Part shown: positions 43,845-56,953 of the stretch, piece after piece
Numbering within the stretch: the first letter of the stretch is position 1
How the letters are laid out: each line of letters begins with the position of its first letter
NCBI RefSeq assembly: GCF_041260155.1
Contig: NC_091928.1
Span: forward strand, 35,790,888-35,854,887
DNA length: 64,000 bases
Direction of reading: 5' to 3'
Origin: Ptychodera flava
Taxonomy: Eukaryota > Hemichordata > Enteropneusta > Ptychoderidae
Translations under genes and position numbers: made by a program
Notes under the pieces: model-generated
Seen by the model: the letters and a program-made list of their open reading frames with translations, nothing else
Databases searched by the model: none
Told to the model about the DNA's origin: nothing

Positions 43845-46800
43845 GCATTTTTCAATGTTTTATATTGTCGACATTTATATATTAGTCCGAAGTCACTGCT
43901 CAATGCAAAAGTTGATGTCAATTTCCCGTATCGGGCATGGTCTCTGTCGTCACTCTAATCGTTAGTTTTTTCCTGTTATATTCGATATCAGACTCAAAAC
44001 ACAATGTGAACAACGCTGATAATATATTGCATCTTTCGTATCGAAAACCGGTAAAGTTCGTAACTGGTGACATGTCACGGCCTGGAGAGAGTTCATCACC
44101 ATCGATCGAATGTCCGTGACGCTTTTGCTTCCAAATAGACATATTGAAATGCACAGGGAACTTCGCGGTATGGTAATTATATGAATTTTACCGTGAAGAA
44201 AGTCTTTGACTTCAAACTGGCCGTACAACCAACAATAAACATGGAGCAGCAATGATACCGACTTCAGAGACTTCGATTTTTTTTTCATTGCGACCGCTGG
44301 TGAGAGCGAGTCGTCGATTTTTTTCCCACTGGCTATTTGGCTTTGAATTTTCAATTGCCATCATGTGCTAAGTTAAAGCTAAAGAAAAGACGGGCGTTCT
44401 CTGTAAATCAATAAGCCTTTTGAATATGAAAAAATCGGACATCTGAACCTCAACACGCAGCTTGAAAGTTGTTCTCCGAATCAGGACAGGGACATCGGTG
44501 AGGCCGGATTTCACGTAGTAGCTATGGAAACCGATGGCTCGTTCGTTGTAAGAAAGCATGCGATGTACGTCTCATGCTCCCTTGGGCCGTGGACTTTCGC
44601 CGCATAGCCTCTACAACACCGTCTATTACCTAACCATGCTAATAATCACACGATAGTTCAGTGACATATGTCCTTATTAATCTACCGATCATCGACCGTC
44701 GAACACTTCAAAAACAATGGTCGCGGTCACGGATTCAAAGACGTTCACAAGAAGACACTATCAATAAGTGGTGCGCAGAATTATTTTTACTGTTTTGAGA
44801 ACTTCTAAAATAACTTGTAATCTCACATCAAACCGATATTGTATACCTATCACCGTCGAAGTTTATGTCTTTCTCTGCAGAGTTCTTTTTATCCAAAACA
44901 CATATCCAGAAGAGTCCCACAGAGCAGTCATATGAAAGGATAATTGCTTCAAACGAATGAAATTGCACGAAAGAATGAAAATCAACAGCACATCCTGGAC
45001 GTGATTTAAAACGATAGCGCTTGTGAATATGACTATTCTATTTGAGTAACAGGGACGGAAAGCACAGAACTGTAAAAGTACTGGAAAAACATGCCGTTTT
45101 TCTCGCAATTTTTGCAACTGTAACGACCCTTTATTCTTTACTAATACCTTTCCATAATTGAACAATGTTTAGGGCTTACACACACAGTGTACAATGATGT
45201 GCAGAACTTTAAAAAGTACTCTGCTGGGAACGAGCAGGTGTTTACACTATAATGGGCGCAGAAAAACAATGGTCACGTCCATAGGTTCAAGGACGTTCAC
45301 GGGGAGACACGATGACAAAGAGTGTCGTAAAATTGCTTTATATGACTAGTTTTAAGAACATACAATATCTGGTCATCGGTGTACCGCTACCTGTGAATCG
45401 AAACGACAAGTGTAGGCCTATAGATTCGAAAATTTAGGGAGAGACACCAAGACTGAGACCGACGTAGCACAACAAACTATTCCGAATTGTGCGTCCGTGT
45501 TTAATACAGACATCTCTGTAGGTGATTCTGGTTTCTCAATCGAATCAAAAGTCCGACATTGACAAAATTGACATAAAATATGTCCGAAAAGTTATGTTTT
45601 ATTAAACTGACTGATTCATCTGCTTTGATATCCCCTAAGCTACATGTAAACAGTCCGGAAAGACTGACATCGATGTGTCCCGGGCCCCCATGCATACAGT
45701 ATGGTCGTACGTGTTCAAATATTTCTTCACAGTTTTGCAAAATATCTCGTCAACCGGGCGCATGGGCAACGTCTTTGTACGTTGGTCAAAACTAATGACA
45801 CTATAGGTCAGGATATAACATCGGTCAAAGTAAGATTGAAATATGGAAGACGAAAATGCTTTCATCGATTGACAAAAATGAGAAGGAACGAGTCAGTAAA
45901 TATCAAACCATAAAGGGGAGATCTAGACTGCCCTCCCCCATGATTAATCAACTGGGAACAAAATATATATTTCGATCGACAGACTTACACAACCAGAAAC
46001 AGCATTTTATTCAGATTTAAAATAAGTCACTGCCTTTCCTATAACACCCCGTTTGCGTTTCGATCTACTCTACTCTGTTCCCGGCGTTATACGGCCTACA
46101 TGTGAGAGGCCGTATGACGAAGGAAAACACATAGACCTGTACGCAAGGCTAGGACTGTGGTTGCTATGTCATAATCTGTTCACACGAGAAATTACGTCTC
46201 CATACAGATTTTACGTAAAAGCATTTCGATAAACTTCGAGGCACGATCTGCTTGTGATATTATACCATTGCTCGCCATGACAGTGGTGGCAATCCAAGCG
46301 CCACATCAGACAGGGCATAATGATGAATGGGCTACATAGAAAGTTATATTTTCTTCTAATGATTTTGCTAAAAACGAAATAAACGTTGGAAGCGATTTCC
46401 TGGCGTAGCTTCATCTTTCTTTTCACGTTCTGTTGGCGGGATTCAAAATGTCCGAGGACGCTGTTGGCGATCCATTGCAAACGAAAAAGCCAAACTGAAA
46501 AGTAACGCGTCAGCGCGTACCGGACCAATGCACATCGTAGTGGGCGCCCCCGTCCCTCAGAGTCCAGTTTTTAACTCTCTGCGGGACGTTCCCTCAGAGT
46601 CCCATATTTTACACAGTGCGGGACGTCCCTCAGAGTGCCATAAATTACAGTTTGCGTGTCCCGCACTTTGTCCCTCACTCCTCTGTTTTTGATACCTTGA
46701 AATACCTCAAACACCGGAGGAAATTCCGTGTATGGACATAAGTAGAATTAAGGGTTAATCCACAGGTGTTTACCAATCAAAACCGTTAGTTACCGGCGGC

Positions 46801-47344
46801 GTTGGTTTGGCTAGTGGGAACACAGTAATAGAGATGTAACCTTTCCTATCTTTCGCGATGTTGACCAACCAATAAAATCCCTGATAAATCCACGGATTAG
46901 CATAATTAGTTGTGTTGACTAATTAATTACAAGATGTGTGTATATGAGAGATAAACGTCCTTTTAATGGGTTGTAAAATAAATAAAGAGTCCAGAGGCTA
47001 GGTTAGGCTATATAGTCATTTATTTTATTTACTACGATCAGTCAGAGCATGAAGAAAAGGAGAGGAACTGATAGAGAAAACTGAGAAAAACTCAATAATA
47101 AGCTTATTAATAGTGTCTGGGCCGCCTGTGGGGACACTTGCTTTGTTGTCGACCACATCGACCAATGCTTAGGGTTTTCGCGGATAAAAAATAAACCCAT
47201 GTGTGTTTTGGGAATTTTATCGACAACCCTTTGGGATGTCACATACCCGTACACCCTTTCTATGGGAGTACCACCCCCGGGTTATTGACCAAAGCTCTAT
47301 ATGCCGCAGGCCAACTGCTAGGGAACACAACATATTTTCGTAAA

Positions 47345-47792
47345 TTCCAAGCGTAACTGAAGCAAAAAACAGGATGTTTGGACAGTCTCATATACATTAC
47401 GTTTACTTTTTTGTACGTGGCACACAAGTTTTGTAGATAACATCGTACATAAAAAGAACCGACTCATTAGAGTGTCTGGATAGCCTACACATAAGGGCAT
47501 TGCTAAATTAGTTATCGAGTTGATAGTAGAGACTGAAGTTAATTAGGACAGCACCCTGGCTAAACAAACCATGATGCAATGTAGACGAGCTGATGCCAAT
47601 CTGTTTCTTATAGACACACAAGGATAAACAGAGGAGTGAACAGTGAAGAGTTACATGATTAGTATTTCACTCAAATGAGTTGGTTCTTTTTATCTACAAT
47701 GTAGTGTATCTACAAGCTCGTGTGTTGGATATACAAAAAAGTGAACGTAATGTATATGAGACTGTCCAACCATCCTGTTTTTTGCTGGATCA
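47345..47792. mobile_element. Inverted-repeat pair (MITE-like)
   Basis: 47345-47472 and 47672-47792 are inverse complements (shared core gtctcatatacattacgtt). About 200 bp lie between them. Confidence 0.65.
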
Positions 47793-47866
47793 CGTCCAAG
47801 CTTGTTTTAAGCAATCATTTATGCCATCATATCAGCGAAAATTCGAAACAAAAGGGATTAACTATA

Positions 47867-49208
47867 CTATTCTAGGGTTGCTAGTTAAATCGCTCCTTTT
47901 CAAAACCGCCCGATTCCAACTCGCTCGATACCAACTTGCCCGATTCCAACTCGCCCTACACCCACTCGCCCGACTTGCCCGAAACCAATTCATGGTTTTT
48001 ATGACTACCATCGACTCCAAATAACGTCCGACCACAGACTCCATGTACACACGTGGTCTGTCAGACGCGATTTACATGGGGAGCAATGTGTTCTTCATTT
48101 AAGTGGAAGAAGGGCAGTTCATTTCGCTAAGGGACCGTTCAGTTTTTACGGTCAGGGGGCCGGCAAAATCCACGGGGGGGGGGTCATCGTAATTTTGGAA
48201 TCCGCAAAGGGGGGGGGGTCATCGCTTTTTCACTGGTAGGAAAGGGGGGGTCACCACATTTTCAAAAACATAACACCTACAATAAAGTTAACTTTAGGCC
48301 ATGGTCATGATCGACCCTCTTTACCGGCGGGCCGCCTTCGGCGCCCCACTACAATGAATAGGTTTACTTCATGCAGTGGCCATGATCGACGTGTGGCCCA
48401 TGATCCTCTTTACCGACAGGCCCGGACTTTGCCAACCCACTACAATAAGCAGCGGGCTGCCTTCAGCGGCCAACTCATATACAGTATCTGGTTAAGTGCC
48501 TATCTCATCTTTGAAAGACCATTTACATGCTCGCGACCCTGAATGGTAGCACTGAGACAAAAAGGGGAATTTGCGTAAGAGTGTGATGGACATAAGTTGT
48601 CTGTGGAAATGAAGTTAAAAATTGCCTTACAGTTGTCCTAATTAACAGACGTTTGCATGGATGTGGCTGAGAAGTGTGTGCACTGGCATATCTCTGCTAC
48701 ACTGATAAAGTGCGCCGCGTACCGGAGTTCAAATCCAAACCATGCGGGTAAATTTGACATATGGATTTTGGTTATTTTTCAGCCGGAGGGGGGGGTGTCA
48801 TTAATTTTTTTCGTCTGACAAAGGGGGTCATCTTTTTTTCACCAAAAATGCAGGGGAGGTCTAAAATTTTTTGAACATCGGCGACAAGATTTTGCCCCCC
48901 CCCCCTCCAAGGCCGTAAAAACTGAACGGTTCCTAAAATGTAGTGAATTTTGGCGAAAAACTACCCACGTGTCAATAGCCAATTTTTAACAGGCATTTGT
49001 CAACTCCGTAGAACTTCACAACACAAGGTACATGGAATCTGTAACACAAGATATATTATTACTACGTGTACATCTCAAACAAAGGGCGAGTCTGTTTCGG
49101 GCGAGTCAGAACCAGGCGAGTTGGAATCGGACGACGGTTGGAATCGGGCGAGTTCGTTCTGGGCAGGTTGGAAAAGGTGCCAATTTAACTGTAACTCTAC
49201 AAATAGCC
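47867..49208. mobile_element. Element with subterminal ~15-bp tandem repeats, hosting a nested MITE
   Basis: The left subterminal region (47895-47990) repeats cgattccaactcgcc with variation; the right (49085-49175) has the same repeats inverted. Adjacent terminal segments are also roughly inverse (ttgctagttaaat). The centre is occupied by the MITE 48130-48933. Confidence 0.6.
48130..48933. mobile_element. ~804-bp MITE with ggaccgttcagtttttacgg ends
   Basis: Inverted termini gggaccgttcagtttttacg and its inverse, flanked by TA on both sides (48128-48129, 48934-48935). Subterminal G-rich runs on the left and C-rich runs on the right. No coding capacity. Confidence 0.75.
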
Positions 49209-50029
49209 TATATGGTCATCAAGATTGATAAATCTTTAGTATGCATAAGAACCGTAAAGAGTTGTCGGTGCAAACTGTTGTTCTGTTAGTTTTATCATTG
49301 GTGGCGCGCTTTAGATGTGAATACCATCTCGTGAAGACATGTTTTGGAAACCGGATTTTGAGTGAAAAAAGTTTAATATAATTTGAATATACACGACAGT
49401 CAGACATATTCGTCTGTGTGTTTAAATTTAAAACATAAAAACCCATTTATTACATGTAAACAAATAGCTTTTGTAATTCCATTAACAAAAAGCTATTTTA
49501 CGTTGCATATCTCGCTGATACTTCTCCTATTATATAATATTATGTATTTTTTTCCCATGAACTGATTTAATCTTTTTAGACAATGGGGGTGAATAAATAA
49601 GTGAATGATGAATAATAGAATAAAATGATGAAAAGAATGAATGGTGTTTTGTCATAAAGTTTCGCGTTATTTATGCCGGAGATGTGTACGTTTTTCGATG
49701 TAACGAATAGGGGTTATTTATACGTGTATTCACACAGATTATTTCGGAACAAAGATTATGTTGAGCATAGCTGAACCAAAATACATGTAGAGGAGAGATT
49801 TATGGATATTTTCATTATTTCGCAACCGATTATCAATTAATCATACACGGAATCCTATTGTGTGCAATGGCAAGCGAGAGAATCCGAATATTTACATGGT
49901 AATAGCGTTCATACGTGCCAATAAATGACAACTCATCGCAACGTTGTCTCGACGTTTCATCATAGACTCACCGTAGTGTATTTGCCACAACACAGCACCG
50001 TATAAATTTAAGGTCTTGCCAACACAGTC

Positions 50030-50178
50030 ATACTTCAGGGATCTGGCACAAATTTGGTCAAGCGGGATCACGAAGCCGGTTGCACCCCCCGAGGGTTGAC
50101 CCTTGCGATCACCCCAAATGTGGGTGACTCGGGTGCATAATTTCTGGTAGTGGGGGACTGCGTTCGCGCTATCCCCTG
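50030..50178 (+). pseudogene. U1 snRNA, degenerate copy 0
   Basis: The 3' two-thirds is identical to the other copies. The 5' end reads ATACTTCAGGGATCTGG instead of ATACTTACCTGG, so the 5'-splice-site pairing sequence is lost. Stem-loop II is collapsed and lacks the attgcac word bound by U1A. 149 nt versus 165. The upstream block (49925-50029) is also diverged. Confidence 0.9.
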
Positions 50179-50395
50179 ATAATCGAAACGAAAAATAGAT
50201 GTTGAACCTTACAGACGTAGTATGAGTCTCGTATAAAAGGCAATTGTTCGATTTCTTTTGTGTTTGACCTGTAAGGGTCAATAAGTTCAATTAATATATT
50301 GCACATATGTATACATAAAAGTGTATGTTCTGCTACAAAAAATTCACGTGAATATACAGATTTGGATTTTTATAAATCTGCATTTGAACAATTAT

Positions 50396-50450
50396 CAGGC
50401 ACATAATTTATTGTAACATTGGGACTGCGCTTCCGCTATACACTATCATT
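50396..50450 (+). pseudogene. Relic U1 3' half, unit 0
   Basis: cataattta..gtaacattgggactgcgcttccgctata aligns with the Sm-site to final-hairpin part of U1. Lies 220 bp after degenerate copy 0. Confidence 0.55.
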
Positions 50451-50884
50451 CTAAATGAAAATTAACCAAATGAATCCAAATTCTTAATCTAAATTCTTTC
50501 AGAGAGAGTTTGGCTTTCAGAATGTCAGTAATCGCCAAAAGTCTTAATGGGTTGAATGAACTAGTCAAGTTCCTCATTCAGATCGAGAACAAAGTTGATG
50601 CTTGTTGTAACCTGGTAACTAAGTTACCTGGTTACTAAGTTACTATGCAATTTTCTTTGTTCAAGTAGGCTGCTACATTGAGCAAGATTGGAGAGCACTC
50701 GAGCGGGATTTCGATCACGTCAGATTTTAAAAGTTTAAACAGTGTACAAATTTGAGATGTATAGGAGAATTTCGGTGAGCGCTGAGCAAAGCATATAAGT
50801 ATAAACTGTACAGTCTGTCAGATCTATGTTGATATACATACACTAGCGCAGTACATACACTAGCGCAGGATATACACAATGTGA

Positions 50885-50993
50885 TTAAAATCCTATGCAG
50901 AGATGGTTCGCTTTTTTACCCTGTCGTATTACGGCCTTTTTTCTGCGGCCGATACGATAGCGTAAAAAGACAGACCCATCTCTACACAGAATT
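50885..50993. mobile_element. Foldback MITE inside the U1 array
   Basis: About 50-bp imperfect arms (tgcagagatgg on the left, ccatctctaca on the right) around a short loop containing ggccttttttctgcggcc. Confidence 0.65.
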
Positions 50994-51639
50994 GTAATTA
51001 GACTGAGGATATAAATAGATGATGAACATTGCAGACAATACCCTGCATCTGAAAACAGTGCCCTCTACATCCAGCACTTGACGCATTGGTTCTGAACAAA
51101 GATACATAGCCAGCGTCCAAATGCGGATGCGTTTCTCATTGTTTGCAAAGGCAGAACTCAAAGCTTGTTTATTACGAGCCATTGCAAGTAGTGAGATTGC
51201 CTCGTATTATTAAATACTGGCTTAAATTGTTAAGTAGTGAAAATGCTACATGTATTAAACAATGTTATGATTATCAATTTGATGTGGCAGGGGTACTGTT
51301 GCTGGGCTAAAAAAAGACCTTTTATTTAGCTTTGGCTTTGGTATTATTTTGGTACTGCAAACCGTAGGTAATGAGGTCACACTTCATGAAAACCCAATAA
51401 TTCAGATAAATTCACATAAATGAGTTGCCTGTATTATAGTATAATACACGTGAATTCACATGAATCCACATGAATACAGGCTTGCTGAATACAAAAAATG
51501 AATCTTTGACTGTATTCATCTGTATATGCACTCTTCAGCTAAAATACAGGCAATAATCCATGTTTATACAGTAAGTATTATAGGGTTTTATGCAGTGTCA
51601 CTTTTCTTTCTGTTTTCAAACAAAGATCCTTTAATATTG

Positions 51640-52150
51640 GTTCCCGGCAATGGAAAATAATCTTGATACTGTCTCCAAGCTGGATACTTATCGACTGTAT
51701 AAAAATAACATTGTTTTCGAGAAATATTTATGTGTTGTAAATATTGATATATTTTGAAGGGCACTTTGTAAACTCAGAGTTGCAAACCATTATCTCCGCA
51801 GAGAAAGTGTTCGAATTGAAAATGAGTTTTACTTCTGTTTGGTGTGTCCTGTTTACACTGATTTGAGAAAACGTTTTCTTTCACCATATTATTATGAAAT
51901 ACCAACTCTCAGGAAATTTATAAATCTGATGAATTCTCCACATCATCGTACAATATTTAAATCTATTAAAGTATATTTTTTACTGTTTCAGACGCAGGGA
52001 TAATTCAATGTAATTATACCCTTCCAGAAATACTTTCGATGGTATTTTATTGTAAAACAGTCTGTGTGAAAGCCCCAAGTTCTTCTCTGATTATTTTCCT
52101 GTATTGTAAAAAAGGCCGTGGCCTATATTACCAAATAAATATTATTATTT
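51640..52150 (+). mobile_element. LINE 3'-end relic
   Basis: Frame fragments SKLDTY, ALCKLRVANHYLRRES and FYFCLVCPVYTDLRKRFLS match the C-terminal region of the LINE on the other strand at 54846-56332. The 3' end (ggcctatat, then aaataaatattatt) is also shared. Stops and frameshifts show it is dead. Confidence 0.75.
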
Positions 52151-52699
52151 TATATTATATCACGAGTCGAACAGTATAAAAACCGCTTGTCTTCCGATGA
52201 TGAGTATATTCTGTTATGGATGTGTTATTTTATATCCATTAAACTATCAATTTTGTAGCTAGGGTTGAAGAATGTTTATAGGTTTGTGAATTTTATAAAA
52301 ATAATACTGTTTTGTTGCTTCTCATGTTTGATGTTGTACTTGATGAGTAAATATTGACCTCGATGAGTCTGCGCAGTAATCTGAGGGCGATACAGTTAGT
52401 TTACCTGTAAGTACATCTCAGCTTGATGGCGTTCACTCCAGCCGTACATTTTTACATAAAACTATCACAGACATACGAATGGGTTTCATGAACAATGCAA
52501 TCATGCCCTTAACCAAACGTGCGTCGGTTTTATTGTTGTCTAGTCTGCATGTTTGATTTCCCGGACACTTTTTCTTTTCCTAATATCGACTCAAAATAAA
52601 TCGAATCAGACAAACCAAACGTGGCATAACTTGACGAATGATTCTGAAGCAAAAGGTGTGAGAAGGTGTTACGTTCTGGAATTTAAATAACAATATTAT

Positions 52700-52804
52700 T
52701 CACACCTGCCGATGTCCACGTTGTCTCGACGTTTCACCTTAGACTCACCGTTGTCTTTTTCACGTCACAGCACTTCATAAAGTGACGGTCTTCTCTTCCC
52801 AGTC
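52700..52804 (+). promoter_or_regulatory. Conserved upstream block of U1 copy 1
   Basis: About 105 bp from cacacctgccgatgtc to the RNA start, conserved in front of all six full copies while the spacer further up varies more. It should contain the proximal sequence element of an snRNA promoter (candidate tagactcaccgttgtc). A cttcataaagtg palindrome lies about 30 bp upstream of the start. Confidence 0.65.
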
Positions 52805-52969
52805 ATACTTACCTGGCACAGAGGTTAACCGTGATCACGAAGCCGGTTCCTCCAGGGCGAGACCTGTCCATTGCACTCCGGGCGGGTTGACCCTTGCGAT
52901 CACCCCGAATGTGGGTGACTCGGGTGCATAATTTCTGGTAGTGGGGGACTGCGTTCGCGCTATCCCCTG
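52805..52969 (+). ncRNA. U1: U1 spliceosomal snRNA, copy 1
   Basis: U1 snRNA base-pairs with 5' splice sites in the U1 snRNP. The 165-nt sequence starts ATACTTACCTG (the splice-site-recognition end). It has the stem-loop I motif gatcacgaag (U1-70K site), the stem-loop II word attgcactcc (U1A site), an Sm-like site aatttctgg and the closing hairpin ctgcgttcgcgc. A 3'-box-like gaaacaaaaactagac (52976-52991) follows. One base differs from its neighbours in stem-loop III (ccgaa for ccaaa). Confidence 0.97.
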
Positions 52970-53202
52970 ACAATCGAAACAAAAACTAGACATTGGACCT
53001 TCTTATGAATCTCGCAAAAGTCACCAACAATTACCTTTTATCATTTGTGTTCGAGTTTCACACAGCTTAGACTTAATCTGTCACTGTCAATATTTCAGAA
53101 TAACAATACTTTTGCAAGCAAACTCAATTTATTCCATAATAGATTCGACTGTCATGATATTTCCAGTGAACACATACAAATACGAAACCATCTTTGTGCT
53201 TC

Positions 53203-54556
53203 CTGGGCGCAATGATGATGAAGTTTTTTTCGACAAATGAGGAGGAGGTGAACAAATTATTCAATAATGTGAACCCCACAAAAGCATCCGGTCCCGATAG
53301 AATATCTCCAGGGATACTTAAAATATGTGCAAATCAACTTGCCAACATATTTTCCATCATTTTCAATATGTGTTTCAAAAGTAATTCTCTTCCTGAAATA
53401 TGGAAACGGTCATGTATAATTCCAGTGCCTTAAAAATCGGTTGTTTCAACTATGAATGACCTTCGTCCTGTTGCTTTGACGTCACCAATTATGAAAGTTT
53501 GCGAGCGCATTGTTCTTACCCAACTTATAAACTTTTGTTAAAGATTTTATTGATCCATATCAATTTGCATACTGGCAGAACGGGAGTACTGATGATGCAA
53601 TTTATTGGTTCTTCACAATATTTTTTCACATCTTGATCATGCCGGTAAATCTGTTAGTGTTATGTTCTTTGATTTCTCAAGTGCATTCAATACCATTCAG
53701 CCACATCTTTTAGTTCAGAAATTACTGAGAATGAAGGTCCCCACAAACATGATCGCCTGGATCTTTAATTATATCTAACAAACAGGTCACAATATGTTCG
53801 ATTAGGAGACATCAAATCAAACATCATTAGTTCTAACACAGGTGCATCCCAAGGTACTGTCCTAGCCCCATTTCTTTTTACTTTATACACGGCAGACTGT
53901 CGTAGTTGCACTGAGACCTGTCCACTTGTCAAGTTTGCAGATGACACAAGTTTGGTAGGCAAAATTAACCAGGACAATCATTCTCAGTATATTGATGAAA
54001 TTGGTCGCTTTGTACAGTATTGTAAAGAAAATTACCTGCATCTTAATGTAAAGAAGACAAGGAAATGCACACTGACTTTAGAAGAAATGCGAAAAAACTG
54101 ATCCCATTTCGATAGACGGGGCCAAGGTTGAGAGAACAAGTACATATACATATCTTGGTACAAGACTAGATGACAAATTGAAGTTTTGTGATAACGTGGA
54201 TTTTATCATAAAGAAAACTAATAGTCGCATGTACTGCCTTCGTAAATTAAGATCATTTGATGTTAATCGAATACTCCTTTCCATGTTTTATAATGCTTCA
54301 GTTTTGAGTATTCTTTCTTTTGGTATTATCTGCTGGGATGATGTGATTTCTGGTCATGACAAGGGCAGGTTGGACAAAAATCGTTAAGAAAGCCAGTATA
54401 ATTACAGGGGAAAACCAGGCACCCATTCAAGATCTGTATAACAGACGACTTACTGATAAAGAGAGACAGATATTATCTGACACAACTCATCCCTCGTACA
54501 GTGACTTTGACAATGAACGTATCGACAGGAGTGGACGTCGACTGAGAATACCATGA
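53203..54556 (+). pseudogene. Non-LTR retrotransposon reverse transcriptase, broken
   Basis: RT motifs appear in order across several frames: TKASGPDRISPGILK, LRPVALTSPIMKVCERIV, FFDFSSAFNTIQPHLL, GASQGTVLAPFLFTLY, and the catalytic FADDTSLVG, then SRMYCLRKLRSF and SGRRLRIP near the C-terminus. Stops and frameshifts near 53432, 53540 and 53777 and a frame change near 54060 make it non-functional. It resembles the Rex1/CR1-like group, clade not proved. It sits inside the spacer of U1 unit 1. Confidence 0.85.
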
Positions 54557-54845
54557 CAAATACAAAATGTTACAAAATGTCTTTTGTACCGAGAGCAATT
54601 TTGGTCTATAATTCAGAATTTTTTTTATAGAAACTAAGGTCCGCGTACATGACCATACGAACATATTTTCAACATGCAGAAATGTAAATATGTGCATGCT
54701 TTTATGTCTACCTGTCTTTCTTTCTGTCAGTGTTTTTATGCTATGTTTGCGTTGACTTGCTTCTGTTTTCTTTATGTGGCGAGCAATCGAATTTCCCAAC
54801 GAGGATTGATAAAGATACTAATAATAATTTCCAATCAATATATTG

Positions 54846-56332
54846 CATATAAATATTATATTATTATATTTATTTCATATACTATAGGCCACCGGCCCGT
54901 AAGTATACATATCACAAAATATAGTTATATCTCTGAAGACGCTGTAAATACACATGTAGACAGTGCTCTACAAAAATTCATTTCAGTTATACAGAACTTG
55001 TTACATTTGGAATTGCACTAGAACGTTTCTTTGAGGCGTAAAATATAAATTTTGATAGATTACGTATAATAGACATATTTTCAGATTGCAATAATTTTAC
55101 AAATTTAACTGTGGATGGTGGAGTATAGAAATATCTTGATAAGTACTTAGCTCTCAAATCTGTATAAAATGGACATATCAAGCAAAAGTGAAATTTATCT
55201 TCAACCTGGTGTGTATCACAAAAAAGACAGATTCTATCAGCACGAGGGTTGTGTAAATATCTATCTGTCTCAACTCGTAGAGAATGAGCAGAAACACGAA
55301 AACGGCACAGAGCATGACAAAATTTCTTCTTATCTAAGACTGAAAAATATTTCTCTCTATTGAATGTTCTCTTAAATTCACAATAAGTATCCAGCTTAGA
55401 GAAAAAACTCAAATTAGCTTGCCATTCTTGGATGTAAATTTCCTTACAACGCTGTTTAAACAAATTAATAAAAACATTTATGTTCCAACACCTTGGTTTA
55501 TCCAAGCTTCTCCCATCCCCACTGAGAAAAGCAGCTGTTTCACCCCAAGTGCCCAACAGTTTTTACCTTCTTTTCGCTTCACCAAATGAAACTTATAACA
55601 GTGTACGAGAGACGGTTTTGAGGAAGAGACAATAATCTAAGCCAGAAGTTTACAACTCTTGCCAGTCTAAAGGTGCGAACTGAGAAACGCCCCAATTCAC
55701 CCTTGATGGCCAGATTTGGTACATTATGATACAATTTCAAGATATAGCGACAAAACTTATTTTGAACTACTTCCAATTGTTCCCCAGCATGTAATCCCCA
55801 CACTTCACTCCCATACATCATGATTGGTAATATTTTACAATCAAATATTTTAAATGCTAAGCTGATATCCATTGAACTGAATTTACAAAGTGCTTTTTTA
55901 ACATTAAATAAAGTTTTTGTTCCTTGAATTGCCAATTGTCTTTTAGCTTTGTTCCACAAACCAGAGCTTGAGAGTAGCACACCAAGGTAATTATACGTGG
56001 GGACCACCTCAACTTTGTTACCATCTATGAACCATTTTTCACAAGATTTCAGCCTGCCTGATTTTCTAAACACAACAATTTTGGATTTTGAAGCATTAAC
56101 TTTCAGCTTCCATTTACTAGCATAGTGTGATAAATTGTTCAATAACCTTTGGAGTCCAATTGATGTTGAGCTAAAAAGAGTTAGGTCATCAGCAAAAAGC
56201 AAAAAGAAAAGTTTAATGGTAGCTATATGTATCCCTGCAAAATCATGTTCAAGAGCTTCACCCATATCGTTAATAAACAGAGTAAACAGAAGGGGAGAGA
56301 GGATACTACCTTGTTGTACACCAAGCATATAA
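54846..56332 (-). pseudogene. Second non-LTR retrotransposon, 5'-truncated
   Basis: It starts within the RT palm (VQQGSILSPLLFTLFINDMG, then LLFADDLTLFSS) and continues through the thumb. After a stop and frameshift near 55579 comes a C-terminal domain with a CCHC-like CLFC..HFCLIC knuckle. It ends in an A/T-rich 3' end at about 54846. Opposite strand and different family from the LINE at 53203-54556. Confidence 0.85.
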
Positions 56333-56421
56333 ATATGTATTTATAAAGGTGCAAGTTCTAGGGAAACATGAATATAAATATACAGATTTAAATTTTTAAA
56401 TAGGTGGATTTGAACAATTGT

Positions 56422-56490
56422 CAGGTGAATGATTTCATGTAGTCGGGGACTGCGCGTGCTCTATTCCTATCAACAAAAAACCAAAACAAA
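56422..56490 (+). pseudogene. Relic U1 3' half, unit 1
   Basis: ggtgaatgatttcatgtagtcggggactgcgc and ctattcctatcaac parallel U1 ggtgcataatttctggtag, gggggactgcg and ctatcccctgacaat. The least decayed of the five; it also keeps a 3'-box-like aaaccaaaacaaa. Preceded by the LINE insertions. Confidence 0.65.
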
Positions 56491-56953
56491 GCTCCCCCCC
56501 CAAAAAAAAACCCAACCCCAAAACAGAAACAAAACAAAAACAAATCACAAACAGATTGAAAGCCAAAAGAATCTAATTTCTAATCTAAATTCTCTAAGAA
56601 ACAATTCGACTTCAGAAAATCAGAGTTTCCCAAAAATGTTGTGTTGCTGATTGGGATGAACAAGTCACGTCCCTCATCCTCATCGAGAACCAAAATTAAT
56701 AAATTACCGCGGTTAAAAGCGACATTGTGGGCAGGTTGTAGAGTAGGATTTTTGATCTGGTTATTGAAGGTGCGTCAGTTTTATGTTGTCTTGTCTGCGT
56801 GTTTGATTTCCGGAACACTTTTCATTTTCCCAATATCGACTCAAACTAAATCCAATCATATTGACAAATCAAACGTGGCATAACTTTTCTACTGATTTTG
56901 AAGCAAAAGGTGTGAGAAGGTGTTACATTCATAAATTTGAATAACAATATTAT

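Larger units (their letters stand above)
41892..47145. mobile_element. ~5.25-kb inverted-repeat element
   Basis: Two pairs of collinear inverted arms: outer 41892-42210 with 46858-47145, inner 42870-43067 with 46524-46727. Identity is high (outer arms share cctaacctagcctc, aattaattagtcaacac). The left arm carries about 600 bp of extra sequence (42217-42840). The interior 43070-46520 has no recognisable gene. No target duplication could be fixed, so exact ends are uncertain. Confidence 0.65.
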
